64,000 nucleotides of DNA from Sipunculus nudus (lineage: Eukaryota; Annelida; Sipuncula; Golfingiida; Sipunculidae), in NCBI GenBank assembly GCA_026874595.1, contig CM049321.1, positions 49,399,297 through 49,463,296 on the forward strand, read 5' to 3'. The notes beneath the pieces were generated by a model. That model was not told where the DNA came from. It saw only the letters and a list, made by a program, of their open reading frames with translations, and searched no databases. The position numbers and the translations under genes are program-made. This document shows, piece after piece, positions 35,735-47,381 of this stretch. Position 1 is the stretch's first letter, and every line of letters starts with the position of its first letter.

Positions 35735-35850
35735 CCTTACCTCTAAGTCAGAGTATAAGTCCGAGCCCAGGACCTCGAATCTAAGTCCGAGTCCCTGAAA
35801 AAGTCGACTTTAGTCTGGAGTTGAATTCAAATCCGATCTCTGAGTCAAAG
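35735..35850. repeat. AGTCCGAG motif cluster, second
   Basis: Motifs AAGTCCGAGCCC, AAGTCCGAGTCCC and AGTCAGAGT, like those at 34935-35055. Confidence 0.6.
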
Positions 35851-37610
35851 ATCACTGATAATCTCTGTCAATATCGCTTGCGGAAACAAGAAATCAAAGA
35901 TTTTTGTTCGTGACAATGGACAAGGGATTACCCTACCCTAGTTTAAGGATTTGGGCGTGACCAAAAGAAAAGTTATCCCTCACCGAACTTTGACGATACA
36001 CGTCCCCTTGCAACCAATCCCTCTTCCTAGATGGCTACTCTTTTGACGCTATGCTCGGAGTACGTTTTTCCTGCATCCTTACAGGGTTATTCTTCCCAGT
36101 TTCTTAAAACCGCTCATAGGGGCTTTCATTTTTGTTCACACTAAAAACTGAATGTTACAGGTCGTGTATCGTAATTGTGGATATACTGCAAGATTTTAAA
36201 ATGCATGCGCTCGCAGAGAAAATAGACATTTTATTTTCCCATTTACTCCAAAACTACAGCTTAAGAGCTTCTATAAAGCATGCTTTGTTGGTAGGATTTC
36301 ACTGACAGGGGGAAATCTATGACGAACGTTATTAGTTTTAAGTGAATTAAAAGAAAAACATATCCAGCTATGGATTGCTTTTGACAAAAAATCTGTTTAG
36401 CAGACAAACTGATAATGCAATACCCCTTGATAAAATTAGTTTCTTTAATGATACTCTCTGTTGATCTATGTTTAATCATGTGGAATACAGTTTCAAAGGC
36501 ATATTTTGAATGTAAAGATGTTGTTCTCAAGGGGCCATTTGTCGTAAAACTATGTGTAACAAGAAGAGGGGAATTACTGCAAATACAATTTATAATACGC
36601 CTAAAACCATGTTTATTCACTGTAAGAAAGGTTTTCGTTTTCTAATAAATGTATCTATATCAGAGATGCCCTCTGAAAATGTGCGCACACGGGGCCTCGT
36701 TTGTAACATAGCGGATTTGTTAATTTAACGAATTTAGAATATTACATTTTTTTGGTGAGGAAAATGTTACAATTACAATTAGTTTGATTGCACATTATAA
36801 ATGCTGGTCTAGGAAACAGTGCTTAATATATACAGTTATCGGGATTGAATTATTTATATTTAAGGTTGAAGAAATGTTTTGACTTCTTAATGTTAAATAA
36901 TTAATTGCTTTTCTTATAAAATCAAGACAGAATCAAATCTATATAGATAGAGTTTGTAGAGAAATGTGCCTGATTGAACAACAGTTTTTATTCAAAAATA
37001 AAATTGATAAACATCATCATTATCATCCAAAGAATAATGGGACGTGTTTATTAAAGTGGTTGGTGAGTAACAATGACAACATCAGCATTGGTGAGGGATA
37101 CCTGGATATAGAAAGGACAAAACATTTTAAAGCGTATAAAGGCCATAGCCTGGAGATTGCGCTGTCTGTTTAATGAGGATGAAGGTAATCCTTTGAACAT
37201 TTTATAAAAGTAAAAAAACGCCTATCCCAACGCAAGCATGCTGTTTTGTCCGCACTATTGCAAACCATCATCTTAGCTTATGTGGCATTTCTGTTTGTCA
37301 GTATTCGCTCATGTACCGTGTTAACCATCATTTCGTTGATAAATAAGCTCTGACACCCATAACAGAGGCTTTATAAGATTGTTTTTAATAGGATTCACTG
37401 AAAAGTTAATCAATATGTGTGGACAACAACATTTTACACTAATTTGCAGAAAAGGTATGTGAAAACATGGCTTTTTCCTGGGATATTAACAAACAGGACG
37501 GCCAGACAGGGTAATAAACCAAAAATTATGCGATCACAGCTCTAAAGCCCCCACTTTTCCACCACAGCTCTTCTCAAATTACTGCCCATCTGTAAACCAC
37601 TGCAATGCTT
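35851..37610. other. No gene recognised
   Basis: A pair of opposed open frames at 36261-36645 (119 and 76 codons) has no recognisable domain. Confidence 0.5.
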
Positions 37611-37722
37611 ATTCTTTGCTAGACTGGTACCTCGCTCTATAATGGCACCGCTGCTCTATGCAAATCACATCTATGCTCGGATGAGGCCCATAATAGAGCA
37701 GAGTACCAGTCTAATTCTCTGC
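37611..37722. mobile_element. 94-bp foldback element
   Basis: Element 37620-37713 has terminal arms of about 26 bp: TAGACTGGTACCTCGCTCTA on the left against TAGACTGGTACTCTGCTCTA on the reverse of the right, both then running on into ATGG. The loop is about 42 nt. Flanks ATTCTTTGC (37611-37619) and ATTCTCTGC (37714-37722) are a 9-bp duplication with one mismatch. It is a miniature non-autonomous element. The loop carries ATGCAAAT, an octamer known as a POU-protein site. Confidence 0.75.
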
Positions 37723-38140
37723 TAATAGCGTTATATCCTTCCGATATACGACTTCCGACATCCGGGATTCAGTTTGTATCCAAAATGGTAGCCCCATAAT
37801 CGGGAGGTCATTGTTTGATAAGGTTATGGATATACTCTAGGCATGTACCCCGAGGACAGTCTCATGTTGGGAATCTAACTGCGCCAGTAGACCAATTTCA
37901 TCCGAATCAGGTATCGCAGACGCTCACTACAGAGATTTAAGGGAACGTTAATAGTAAAAAAGGGAATTCTAAGTTTGGAGTATATTCATTTGTTACCCGT
38001 GAATTTTTCAGAGGCAGTGCCTTCTCCCGAAATCATTATATATGATTTTTTTTAAACACAGAAACTTTCTTTTTCCAAATAATAAATGTTTTAGTAGTGA
38101 AACCACATTTAGGATATCACCATGTACCTTCATGTTTTTG

Positions 38141-38143
<3 letters not shown>
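37723..38143. other. No gene recognised
   Basis: Nothing supported. Confidence 0.55.

Positions 38144-38194
<51 letters not shown>
38144..38194. repeat. (TA)n microsatellite
   Basis: Uninterrupted TA run of about 51 bp. Confidence 0.95.
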
Positions 38195-38197
<3 letters not shown>

Positions 38198-41179
38198 CAG
38201 TTCTGTACTAGTAATGTTAAATTAGCTTCGCTGGATACAAAATGTAACTGTCTTTATTACGATGGATATCAGACTATAAAAAGGAACGGAGACACTGAAT
38301 TGATTGATACGTCATTTCAAACGAACATTTTATTCCAGCTTTCGGTAGCGTCCTATTGGCTCTATTTTCCTTAAGGAAATTATCCCATTATAAATGATGT
38401 CCTTGGTGAAGGCAGGGAAGTAATAACACAAATAAAAAGCTACAACTTGGGAGTAAATTATTAAAAATAGCTATATTATATGAGCGCCAACCAGCAATTC
38501 AGCACGTAAAGGAAATGACAAAGATGTGGCAGCAAATTATCACAAATGACTCTTTAATTGAATGTTATGAGTAATATCAGTTACAAATGTGATAGTAAGC
38601 ATCCTCTCCATGTGGAATTATGGGGTGTTTTACATCGAGCCAGATGTCATTATCTTACTTTTAACAAAACCCCTCGAAAAATTAATATTATTTCCATATA
38701 ATGTAAAACTATAATTTTACGATCCTAACTTGACCTTATCAGTTATATCGCGTATCGCCATTATTTTGTTTTTACATTTTAGCATGTTATCCTAGTTCCA
38801 GTGTTATTTCGGTGATGTCATTGAAAAAAAATGCATGGTGTAAATAAATGCAGCTGTTATTGACCTCGTAATTAAGTAAGGCCTAACGGGGAATTATATC
38901 TGGGGAAATCGTGTGATATTGCCTGCTTAATGTGGAGGAACGTAGCAATATAATAATAGTCCTGGAGCTAATTTCTATAGGGGCTCAAATAAAGGAAATC
39001 GTTAAACCCAACACACAGCCAAGGTTTGAATTGATATTATGGTAGTTTGATACCTCTACAGCACTGCTAGAGGGTATCATTGTCAAATTGTGGTGCCAGG
39101 TTTTGAAGCTGACGCTTGACATTTAGTGTTGGGAAATTGTAAGAGATAGGGATACATGTAAATTTCTTGGTTTGTAATCAACAAACCTCTATTATAAAAA
39201 TATCTCTAGAATGGTCTTTAATGGGTCTATTCAAATACATATCAGCCATGTATAGATAATTTAAAACACATATGGAAATGGAACATTAAACCAAAAGAAA
39301 ACAAAATCGATTTTTTAATCATATTTTTAGTATTAAACTTTTAAATGGTCGCTGCAACTTTTAGCCTGTAATGTAAAATTATACATGCTGATAGATAACA
39401 TATTCATTTTCGACTTTTTTTTAAATTGTATATAATCACTGGTTGAGTCCAATGTTACCTAATTGATTTAAAATGGGCAGCGCGGTAACTTATGTTTTTA
39501 GGCAGTTTTCTTGTGTTTATCGGTCGTTTCGCTGAAGAATACTCAAACACTATATATTGTGTCTATTTAGAGGGAGAAGGTTCTGGTGATAACATGACTA
39601 AACCTGTGATATCTAGAACAATTGAAACTGGTTGGGTTGGAGCTAACATTTGTGCTACAAATATAAATCTCATATTATTCAAGCCTTAGTAATAACAATT
39701 TCTTGCAATATTCGCAAATATTATGTTATTTTACACTGATAATTCCAGTGAATTTTTTTAAGATACGATATCCGCTTTTCTTGTTGGGAATCGCTGCTGC
39801 TGGTTATAAGTATTCTGATGGTTTGAGAAATATATTTTCCCGAAAATTGCAGAAGTGTATAATAAGCATGTTATGCGTTGCCTTTGTTCTTACTGAATAA
39901 AATCTGATGACACCTTTCATCATTGAAATAAGTTTGTATTGGCAAATAAAAACGGAGATTCCAATGTGAAATAAGCATTTAGTAAAGGTACTTTGTGCGA
40001 CGAGATTGAAGGAAGAGCGCCCTTTATAAACTCTTTAAACAATTTTTTCCATTTCAAATAGGGTTTACTGAATTACCAGACTTGTAATACATCATGAATA
40101 TTTCATTTTCCGACCTCTTTTATCACTTTATACTTTTACTTCATTGTCCAAATATAAAAAAAAGACATAGTGCAAAACTAAACACGAAAGCAAGCAGGAA
40201 AAGACACAAAGAAGCAACGGATTGCGAGTGTTTACGTATTGTTTGAATGATCTTGACATGTAGAAAACCTATAGGATTACAAACAAGAAATAAATTAATT
40301 TATGTACAACACTGTTTAAGTTTTTACGTGGTATAACTCATTAATTGCATCAGCAATTAAAGTATATATGCTGCAGACGATATGTTTTGTCTTCATGCTC
40401 GCATGTTATCTGATATACGCTGACATACGGTGTAACCGGGGGATGTGAATTCCGTGCTGGACGTAGATGGACCGGAAAGGGGTGGTTGGGGGTTGTCATT
40501 TATTTATCGACTAGGCAATAAATGGATGTTCTCTTTTTTAATAGATAATGAAATTGACCTAATTACGATGGTTACCAGCGCTAACCTGTCGCCACATTTT
40601 AAAAGGAACAGGGATACTAAAATGATAGTTAAAATGATCGTGTCAAATGAGATTTTCAGGCACCGCCCGCGTCAATTTTAACCCCCCACCCCTCTCCCGC
40701 TTATCAAATATTTTTATTTTGGTTTTTATTTTTCAAGAAGATAAAATAATATAATGTTGAAATGATTCTCTTATTTATGTAGTGCTCTTACCTATTTAGC
40801 ATTAAAATTATGTTATAATCATGCTTTTTTCTTATCGTTTGACATTTTTATCGAAACGTACAAAACAATGTAAAAAAAATTGCATGCTCGCACTGACTTC
40901 TGATAAAAAGTGGGAAACCATACCTTATTTTTATGGGCCTGATGCCTATCCCGCCCCACACAGTCTCCTTGTTTTTTTTTATATCCACGTTTATAACATG
41001 TGGGAGTCCGCCAAATAATCAAATTCCAGACACAAAGAACTGTTGGGGTCAAGTCGGGTGAATCAGACTCTATTAAGGACTGTTTATTGTTATTTTTATA
41101 TATGCTTGGTATTTACAAAGGAAAATCAGGATGTTATCCTCATATGAGTTGCGTTTGTGGACGTGGTCACATACATACG
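38195..41179. other. No gene recognised
   Basis: Short open frames only. A G-rich patch at 40475-40495 and a C-rich patch at about 40680-40700 face each other but do not form a convincing element. Confidence 0.5.
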
Positions 41180-41424
41180 TTATACCGCCCTATACTTTGC
41201 CGTTACACGTCCACTTGATACCAAACGCTCTCCGCTGATAACTTCCCAGTGAATGTTGTCAGAGTACTTGTAAGGACACTGACAGGTATAACCCTTCCAG
41301 TTCCTCGAAACCGCTCTTTCACTGCCTTTGCACTGTGTATGCATTAAAACCCGGATGTCACAACCAGAGTTCCGGATATTGGACTGCACGGGTACGGCAC
41401 CATTGATGATAACACTGGTCATGA
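41180..41424 (-). CDS. Possible host exon, Cys-containing, unknown family
   Basis: About 80 codons on the minus strand, from after an acceptor-like CTCTTCAG at 41425-41432 to TAA at 41180-41182. Composition is more GC-balanced than the surroundings and the translation looks protein-like, with four cysteines including GYTCQCPY, and motifs such as CKGSERAVSRNW and WEVISGER. The GYTCQC part recalls an EGF-like end but the rest does not fit an EGF domain. An in-frame ATG lies at the very start. I do not recognise the family. It could be an exon, a gene relic, or chance; no partner exons were found nearby. Confidence 0.3.
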
Positions 41425-41831
41425 CTGAAGAGTTGCAACTAGTTTTAATGGTGAAAAAAACTTTTTTTTTAAATGCAGCTTGCACTTTATGGGCTGACAG
41501 TTTTATGTAAAGGGACATAATCAGGATAAAAATGATGCCTTTTCTTTACACTAACAGTTGTGTGTTGCTTCGTACAAAAGTTTGACAAAAAAATCAACCT
41601 AGAACACAATATCAGGGGTCTCCCATAAGGCTGCACCTAGTCCCACGCGTTGTCTTTATATAGACGCTTGTGATCGCGCCGAGTCCAGTGTGTTTACTAT
41701 ACTCTTTAGAGGAGTAAGCTAACTGTTTCATGCCAATATTTGGCAGCTACAATTTATTTCAAAGAAAAGACGATGTTTTTCATGTTAATTCTTTATGCTT
41801 TTCGAGTGATAAGGCCCCTTAAAGCTTTCCC

Positions 41832-41883
41832 GTATTTTTTGCAGGACTACCCGGATAGTAAATTAGAATTACTAAGTCAAACG
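41832..41883 (+). repeat. Inverted pair, left arm
   Basis: GTATTTTTTGCAGGAC, then CCCGGATA and TTAGA blocks, about 77 percent identical over 52 bp to the reverse strand of 42344-42395. Both arms begin with a T-run and GCAG like a splice acceptor, and the translation is alike (QDYPDSKLEL, QDLPDINLEL). Confidence 0.6.
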
Positions 41884-42343
41884 TTTACAAAGTGTGCCTT
41901 TGGGCACAATATAGGTAAAGTGTGTGAAAAAAATGAAAAAAAACATAGAATGCTTCCAATGATTATCAATGATAATAAACCTAATCATGATCTATACGCA
42001 TTCCGTCTTACCATATTAACCGTGTTCTGTACTATACTCTGTCCCCGAGGAAAACATTTTAGCAATAAAATGAATTACGATTGTCACTTTTTATGTGTCA
42101 GCTAATTTGTTATAACGATTTTAATGAATTCTCTGGTTGATCCTGGCATCAGGAAAGTCATCAAGTAATATTTACATATGAACAGTAACGTATGCACGAA
42201 TGAACCTTGGAATATTTGTCGAATAAGTGGATGCAAACACGGGTTGGACACTCAAAAATGGTAACCGTTTGCTTCTAGTCTCGGATGTATATAGGCAGCC
42301 GCATAGAAAGTGTTCTATGCTAAGAGGCAGAATTGGTAAAATC

Positions 42344-42395
42344 GTTGGATTTTGCAACTCTAAATTGATATCCGGGAGATCCTGCAAAAACTACG
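42344..42395 (-). repeat. Inverted pair, right arm
   Basis: Minus-strand partner of 41832-41883. Next to it at 42301-42320 is a perfect hairpin, GCATAGAA-AGTG-TTCTATGC. Confidence 0.6.
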
Positions 42396-43283
42396 TGGAA
42401 TCCTGAAGGTGCCTAATCAACTAAAAGGCATGTTGAATTAACACGAACAGCCTCGTCTTCTCTTTGAAATAGAGACTTTTTCCGCCACCTCAAATTAATG
42501 ATTTTTAACAGCAGCCGACAGTTAATTCCCAACCCGTGGCATGGAAGTAAAGCCTTGAATAGAAAAACAGTCTATGTTTCTTTTTATCTTTGTCTGCTCT
42601 CATTGTTGCCAAAGGAAAATGGCTTTCTAATTTCCTTACTGAATTGGTTTGCATTATCTTGTTAGTCTGATATAAACAATGACCACAGAATCAAAATTCT
42701 ACAGCCAACTTGCATGAATCAGACAACGTTCTACTGTTAAGTTGAGCCAGTATAATAAAATATTTTCATTTTCTTGAATAAAATCTATAGTGCTCCTATA
42801 ACAAGCTCTAAGCAGGTATTAATTATGTGATAAAATCTGGATAAAAGGTGGTCACTGGAGACATGAAGATACCTCTCGTACAACACTTCAGCATGCTAAT
42901 CAGAAGAGAATGTGACATAAAAACCAGAATAATAAAAGTAATGGACATTTATTCTACATGTAATTCTGCAAGTAAATCGATCACAGATTATTCAATTAGG
43001 GGTCAAGAAGACAGAAGGAACCTGGATTGGAATGTTACACTGGACAGTGTAAGAAAGGGAAATAGCGTCGGGCGCATTTCAGTCTTGCATTGTGGATCGC
43101 ACTGTAACGCTCCACGAGGAAGCAAATATTTTCGTCATTTTTGACAAAGCTGCATGGCCTGCAAGAACGATGTCACCTGACGTAAACCAGACAAACAGAT
43201 AATCAATATAATGATGATATCGGCCAACTGCTCTGGTTCGTCTTGGATCTCTTTGTGGACTCTCAAATGTTATACTACTAGAT
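42396..43283. other. No gene recognised
   Basis: A plus frame at 42848-43144 (98 codons) has no recognisable domain. Confidence 0.5.
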
Positions 43284-43419
43284 AACTACTAGATAGTGCT
43301 CGACTTGGTAAGGAGTGGTATATCGATAGTATATATGTTTGCAGAACGAATACAATAGTGCTCTATTAGCGGGATGCTAAGAGCTGGTACATAGTTGCAA
43401 TTGACGAAAATGACCAGTT
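43284..43419. repeat. 136-bp direct repeat, copy 1
   Basis: Starts AACTACTAGATAGTGCTCG and ends AAAATGACCAGTT; same length and roughly nine in ten positions identical to 47382-47517. The two copies flank the hAT-like element and the YRDE-type RT. Confidence 0.92.
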
Positions 43420-44170
43420 ACACATTAACAGGGCCTCCGAGGGGGGGGGGGGGGGGGGGCAGCCGGTACATCGTACCGGGGCCCCGTAGACCGAAAAAAG
43501 GCCCGGGCTGGCGAAAAATTTCCAAGAAGGCATAAAAAAGTTAGAAGTATGGAAGACTTATTTAAATTATTTATTTAAGTGACATATTGTTCTTGATCCT
43601 GATTCCGGAATGCAAAGAAAGGGCCCGGCCGACCAGAATTTTTACAGGACCCTATGCAATGCATGAACATTATATTTTAACGTGTATATATAAAGTAGGA
43701 CCCTTTATATATTGTCCAATAAAAAGCTTGTAACTGAAAATAAGGAAGACTTTTTTTTTGCAATAACTTATACATGTTTTGAATCAGGGAGGTCTGTTGG
43801 GCCCGGACCTTCATGGAGTTGTATTGCATGCGCCCGGGACTATGTTTATTTCATTTGGTTTTATATTACATGGTTTCAATCAGCAGGATGTGAGGTGGCC
43901 TTGGGAGGCCAAAGGATTTATCAGTCTAAAAATTACTTTAAATGTCAAATTTTTTGTTGGTTTGTGGGCAACTTTTTGTATGACTTTAATCATGCGGGAC
44001 CTTTCAAAGGGGCTCGGGCCGGCCAAAGTTTTCTGGGGAAGTTGGACTTAAATACATGGAAATATGGAATATGTTTAATTTGTTTTTAAGGGCTTTACTG
44101 CTTTTAATCAAAACTGATTGCTGCGAGGTGGGGGGGGGGGGGGGTCAAAGGGAGCCTGGCCTGGTGAAAC

Positions 44171-44231
<61 letters not shown>

Positions 44232-44261
44232 TATAATAATAAGAATAATAATAAATAACCA

Positions 44262-45196
44262 TAAAAAATGAGGTAAAACTGCAACCTCTGTGGAACAATA
44301 GGTGGATTAGAGTCGATAAAAAGTCAGTGTATTGCAAACATTTGGACTCGTGTGGAATAAGGTTTGTAAAAGACTTTGTATCAAATGAAGGGAAAATGCT
44401 AAAATGGTATGACTTGATTAAAAAATATCCAGACATTAGAACAGTAGTCTATCTCAAATGGAGATCTGTATTAGCTGCAATACCATGTAACTGGCTAAAA
44501 TTATTGCATGACGAGGATATCAAATCAAATGAAGGTATATCAGAAGAGCATATCATAATTACAACTAAGGGCATTACAAATATACAATCTTTATCTTCCA
44601 AATATGTTTATGGTGGAAAAAAAATTTACTGCACCCTCATCATTGGTCAAGTTAAGACATACAATACAGGATGATAATATCAACTGGGAGAGTTACTTTG
44701 GAGCCATCCAAAAATTCTCATTGGATATGTACTCAAGGGAATTCTTATTTAAAATACTCCATAACTATCTACCAACCAATAGTTTACTTTACAAATTGAA
44801 GTTAGTTGATAGTTACCGATGTTCTTATTGCTTCATAGAATTAGGGACCAAGGAACACATTTTTTTATGAATGTTTTGTAACAAAAAATCTATATTTTAG
44901 AATTGTGGACTGGATGAAATCAATTGGAGTGATAATGCCACCATTAACCTTGAACAAAGTAATGTAAGGGATGTTTCCAATTAAGAATAACCTTCTAATA
45001 AATCAGGTGCTCCTTACATTTAAAAAGTGTGTATATCAAAGTAGAAAGGAAAATAATCAAAACACAAGCAATTTAATGCCAGATTTTTTTAGGAGATTGA
45101 AATATATAGAGAAAATTGAATATATAATAGCAAAACAGAAAAATAAGATAACTGCACATTTAGAAAAATGGGGAAAAGTAAGAAAGCATTTTTAAC

Positions 45197-45229
<33 letters not shown>

Positions 45230-45421
45230 TAATAGCAAAACAGAAAAATAAGATAACTGCACATTTAGAAAAATGGGGAAAAGTAAGAAAGCATTTTTAA
45301 CATAGATGGAATAATATCCAGGCAATGTTATTTGTATATATTTGTTTATATTGTATTTGATGTGATTTGTACAATAATGTGTGACATGTGTATTGTATGA
45401 TTTTTCAGCAATAAAAAAAAA

Positions 45422-45459
<38 letters not shown>

Positions 45460-45463
45460 GTAA
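44262..45463 (+). pseudogene. LINE ORF2 3' fragment with AAT tail
   Basis: A 5'-truncated L1/Tx1-type LINE. Reading frames: 44282-44674 (LWNNRWIRVDKKS onward), shift to 44604-44870 (FKILHNYLPTNSLLYK and knuckle CSYCFIELGTKEH), shift in a T7 run, then ECFVTKNLYF to a TAA at 44966-44968 and on to the stop at 45193-45195. No RT core is present. A 78-bp segment at the stop is duplicated after an A run. The 3' UTR ends in CAATAAAAAAAAAG and an (AAT)n tract at 45421-45458. AAT-rich sequence also lies just 5' of the fragment (44232-44257), so the element may have landed in such DNA. Confidence 0.88.
45119..45301. repeat. 78-bp duplication separated by A27
   Basis: 45119-45196 and 45224-45301 are essentially identical (from AATATATAATAGC to CATTTTTAACA), with only a run of A between them. 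The copies lie at the end of the LINE coding region. Confidence 0.93.
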
Positions 45464-45536
45464 TTATAGTGCTTGGAGTTGGCAGGGTCCGGCAACATTT
45501 TTGTACCGCCTTAAAAGAATCCTCTAGGAGGCCCTG

Positions 45537-47363
45537 TGTTTTAGTACTGTGGGGGGTGGTTTGAGCTTGTGTTAACGTACAGGGGGCGGTCGTTTGATTT
45601 CCTGTTTGGTTGGTGGGTGCCCGTCCGGAGGTGGAGTGTTTCAGCCAGGTAATTTACGAAATGTTTGCTTACTTCTGTGGTGATTCTGAGGCCGTACTCC
45701 GCGAACAGTTCTTTTTGATGTTGATGTAATTTTTGTCGAGGTCCTTATCGTAATGTTCTTAACCACCGCGAGCCCCTCGTCTCGGTACAATCCGATTGAC
45801 TGTTTGTCGAAGTGGCGGCTGAGTCCATTGAGAATGTAGAGGCCAACTAGTTCGCACAGCTCGGCCCCGTCTAGGCTTCCCATGGTAACATCAACTTTTT
45901 CTGCGGTGCCCTTCTTTGTCCATGCCATGCCGTTGTTAAAGGGGCCAAATCACCTACAAAACATGTTGAATTTACACAAACATAGCTTTTTCACTTTTAA
46001 ATAAATCTTTACCTGCCAAAATATTGCCTTGAAATCGTGTGCTTACTCATGTAAACGAGTGTTAGAAACTGTGGACCGGGCACGATATTAAGTGTAAACA
46101 TAAACACAGCGTGTTGGGCCGTGAGCATCGCGCAGCCCCAATGCATGTCAATCAAGAGATGCCCTGACTTACTTGGCCCAAAAATATAATACATGTTCCT
46201 GCTGGCTAAAACACCACGTGTTGCGGTTCATAATCGGACCTCCGGTCTCGCGGCCTTGTAACTGTTAACAGACACACGTGAACGGTGTTAACCTTCAGAG
46301 CCATATCAAGGTGCTTAACAGCCATGTTCGAGGTACTGAGCCTGTGTGAGACTGTATGATTTTCCTGGGAGACTTTTGTATAAAGCAAAACCGAACTAAT
46401 TGTGTGAATAGTTATTGTAATTGGAAGAAAAGGTATATAATTGCTCCTTATTATGTCCCTTTAAAAAGGACGGACTCTCATGAGTGCATCATCACTTCCA
46501 TTTCTAGGTCTGAAGTTTTTGTTGTTTGTTTTGACCATTTTTTAGCGCCCGTGAGTAGATTTTTTGGTGATGGAGGGATAAAACACGATGATGTAAAACA
46601 TGATGAATGTGTGGGATTCTTTATCTGGATGTTTTTTAACCATTCCAATATGTTAGCCGTGATTGTCCAATGGTTTACCAAGGTTGCTGTCCTGACTGAC
46701 CGGTTGATAGATTCCAGGATGATCTTGCTTGGTCTCCCCATCTCACTTTTGGCTGGGTTGATACGGCGGAAGCTGGGATTAGTGGTAAAGTTGGGTTTAT
46801 GGTCTTTCAGTGTCAGGAAGGCCTGCTTTCTGTCATATTGTCGATCCTGTCGTCGATTTTTAACTCGGTCGCGATTCTGTGCAGATTCTTGTTGATGTTA
46901 GTTACGTAATCCTGGTTGACTTTCTTGTATTTTGCTGTTATATTGTCTGTTAACAGTTTGTTGTATGTCGAGGTGTCCATTTTGTAGTAATTCCTTGTAT
47001 TGTCGGCTTGCACGTAGACTTTGCGTGAAGAATTGATTTTTTTATGTCTCTCCTCAACTGTCTCTGGAAACTGTTGTTTACGTTTCTATGATGGATGTTT
47101 TCAACCAATTCGAGTAGGTCATCCTCAAAGGATTTGATCTCGGGGATTTGCGGTAGGTTTCTCTTAGTTTTGAGTCCGAATTTTTGTGAGTTTTCTTGGT
47201 GTATCTTACTTTCATTCTTGTCTTCTTTATGGAGGAAGTAGAAGGCCCTCCAGCCCATCCGTTTCATCACGCTCTCTACTTTCTCAATCAATGCTCTGAT
47301 GTAGGTGTGTTTTGGTGGTATGGGAATATTCTCCATGGAATATCTGAACTGTACGCGATCCAT
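45537..47363 (-). pseudogene. YRDD-type reverse transcriptase (Penelope-like?), inactive
   Basis: Minus strand, 5' end at 47363 (MDRVQFRYSMENIPIPPK). Blocks in order: VESVMKRMGWRAFYFL, PQIPEIKSFEDDLLELV, then after a shift near 46985 DNTRNYYKMDTSTYNKLL and DRIDNMTESR, after another near 46815 INRSVRTATL and the motif-A region as FYIIVFYPSI (46569-46583 for FYPSI), then past a TTAA-type MITE VTMGSLDGAELCELVGLY and motif C IGLYRDEGLAV (YRDE at 45776-45787), and NDRPLYVNTSSNHPP just before the hAT-like end. From memory, this order belongs to a widespread invertebrate RT family that carries a GIY-YIG endonuclease C-terminal to the RT; that part is missing here. Both motif-A aspartates and the second motif-C aspartate appear changed, so it is dead. 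Class assignment is my inference. Confidence 0.72.
45936..46464. mobile_element. 521-bp TTAA-type (piggyBac-like) MITE
   Basis: Element 45940-46460 is flanked by TTAA on both sides (45936-45939, 46461-46464), with similar ends AGGGGCCAAAT and AGGGACATAAT on the reverse strand. TTAA duplication is the signature of piggyBac-type transposition. It interrupts the minus-strand RT between the block ending SVLF and the block starting NNGMAW; taking out the element and one TTAA leaves the RT frame continuous there, which confirms both borders. No transposase is encoded. Short frames inside have no domain. Confidence 0.85.
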
Positions 47364-47381
47364 TTTCTTCTCATGGCTCTG

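Larger units (their letters stand above)
43429..45536. mobile_element. hAT-like element with subterminal repeats
   Basis: Bounded by perfect 10-bp inverted ends CAGGGCCTCC (43429-43438) and GGAGGCCCTG (45527-45536), followed on the left by a G run of about 20. A degenerate motif, roughly GGGCCCGGCCGGCCAAAATTT, recurs near 43499, 43620, 43799, 44011, 44150 and 45481; repeated subterminal motifs are typical of hAT transposase binding regions. No transposase frame was found. The 8 bp outside each end (CACATTAA and TGTTTTAG) do not match, and one flank is RT coding sequence while the other is the 136-bp repeat, so the two ends may come from different insertions. A LINE fragment and a (TA)n tract (44176-44232) lie within. 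Confidence 0.65.

Noticed and set aside
40475-40700. MITE between facing G-rich and C-rich patches
   Set aside because: Arms pair poorly beyond the homopolymers and no target duplication is visible.
43712-44089. 125- and 90-codon plus frames in the hAT-like element
   Set aside because: They overlap each other in different frames and read through the subterminal repeat motifs; no transposase signature.
46356-46895. 179-codon plus-strand frame
   Set aside because: It lies antisense to the minus-strand RT and runs through the MITE border; a shadow frame.
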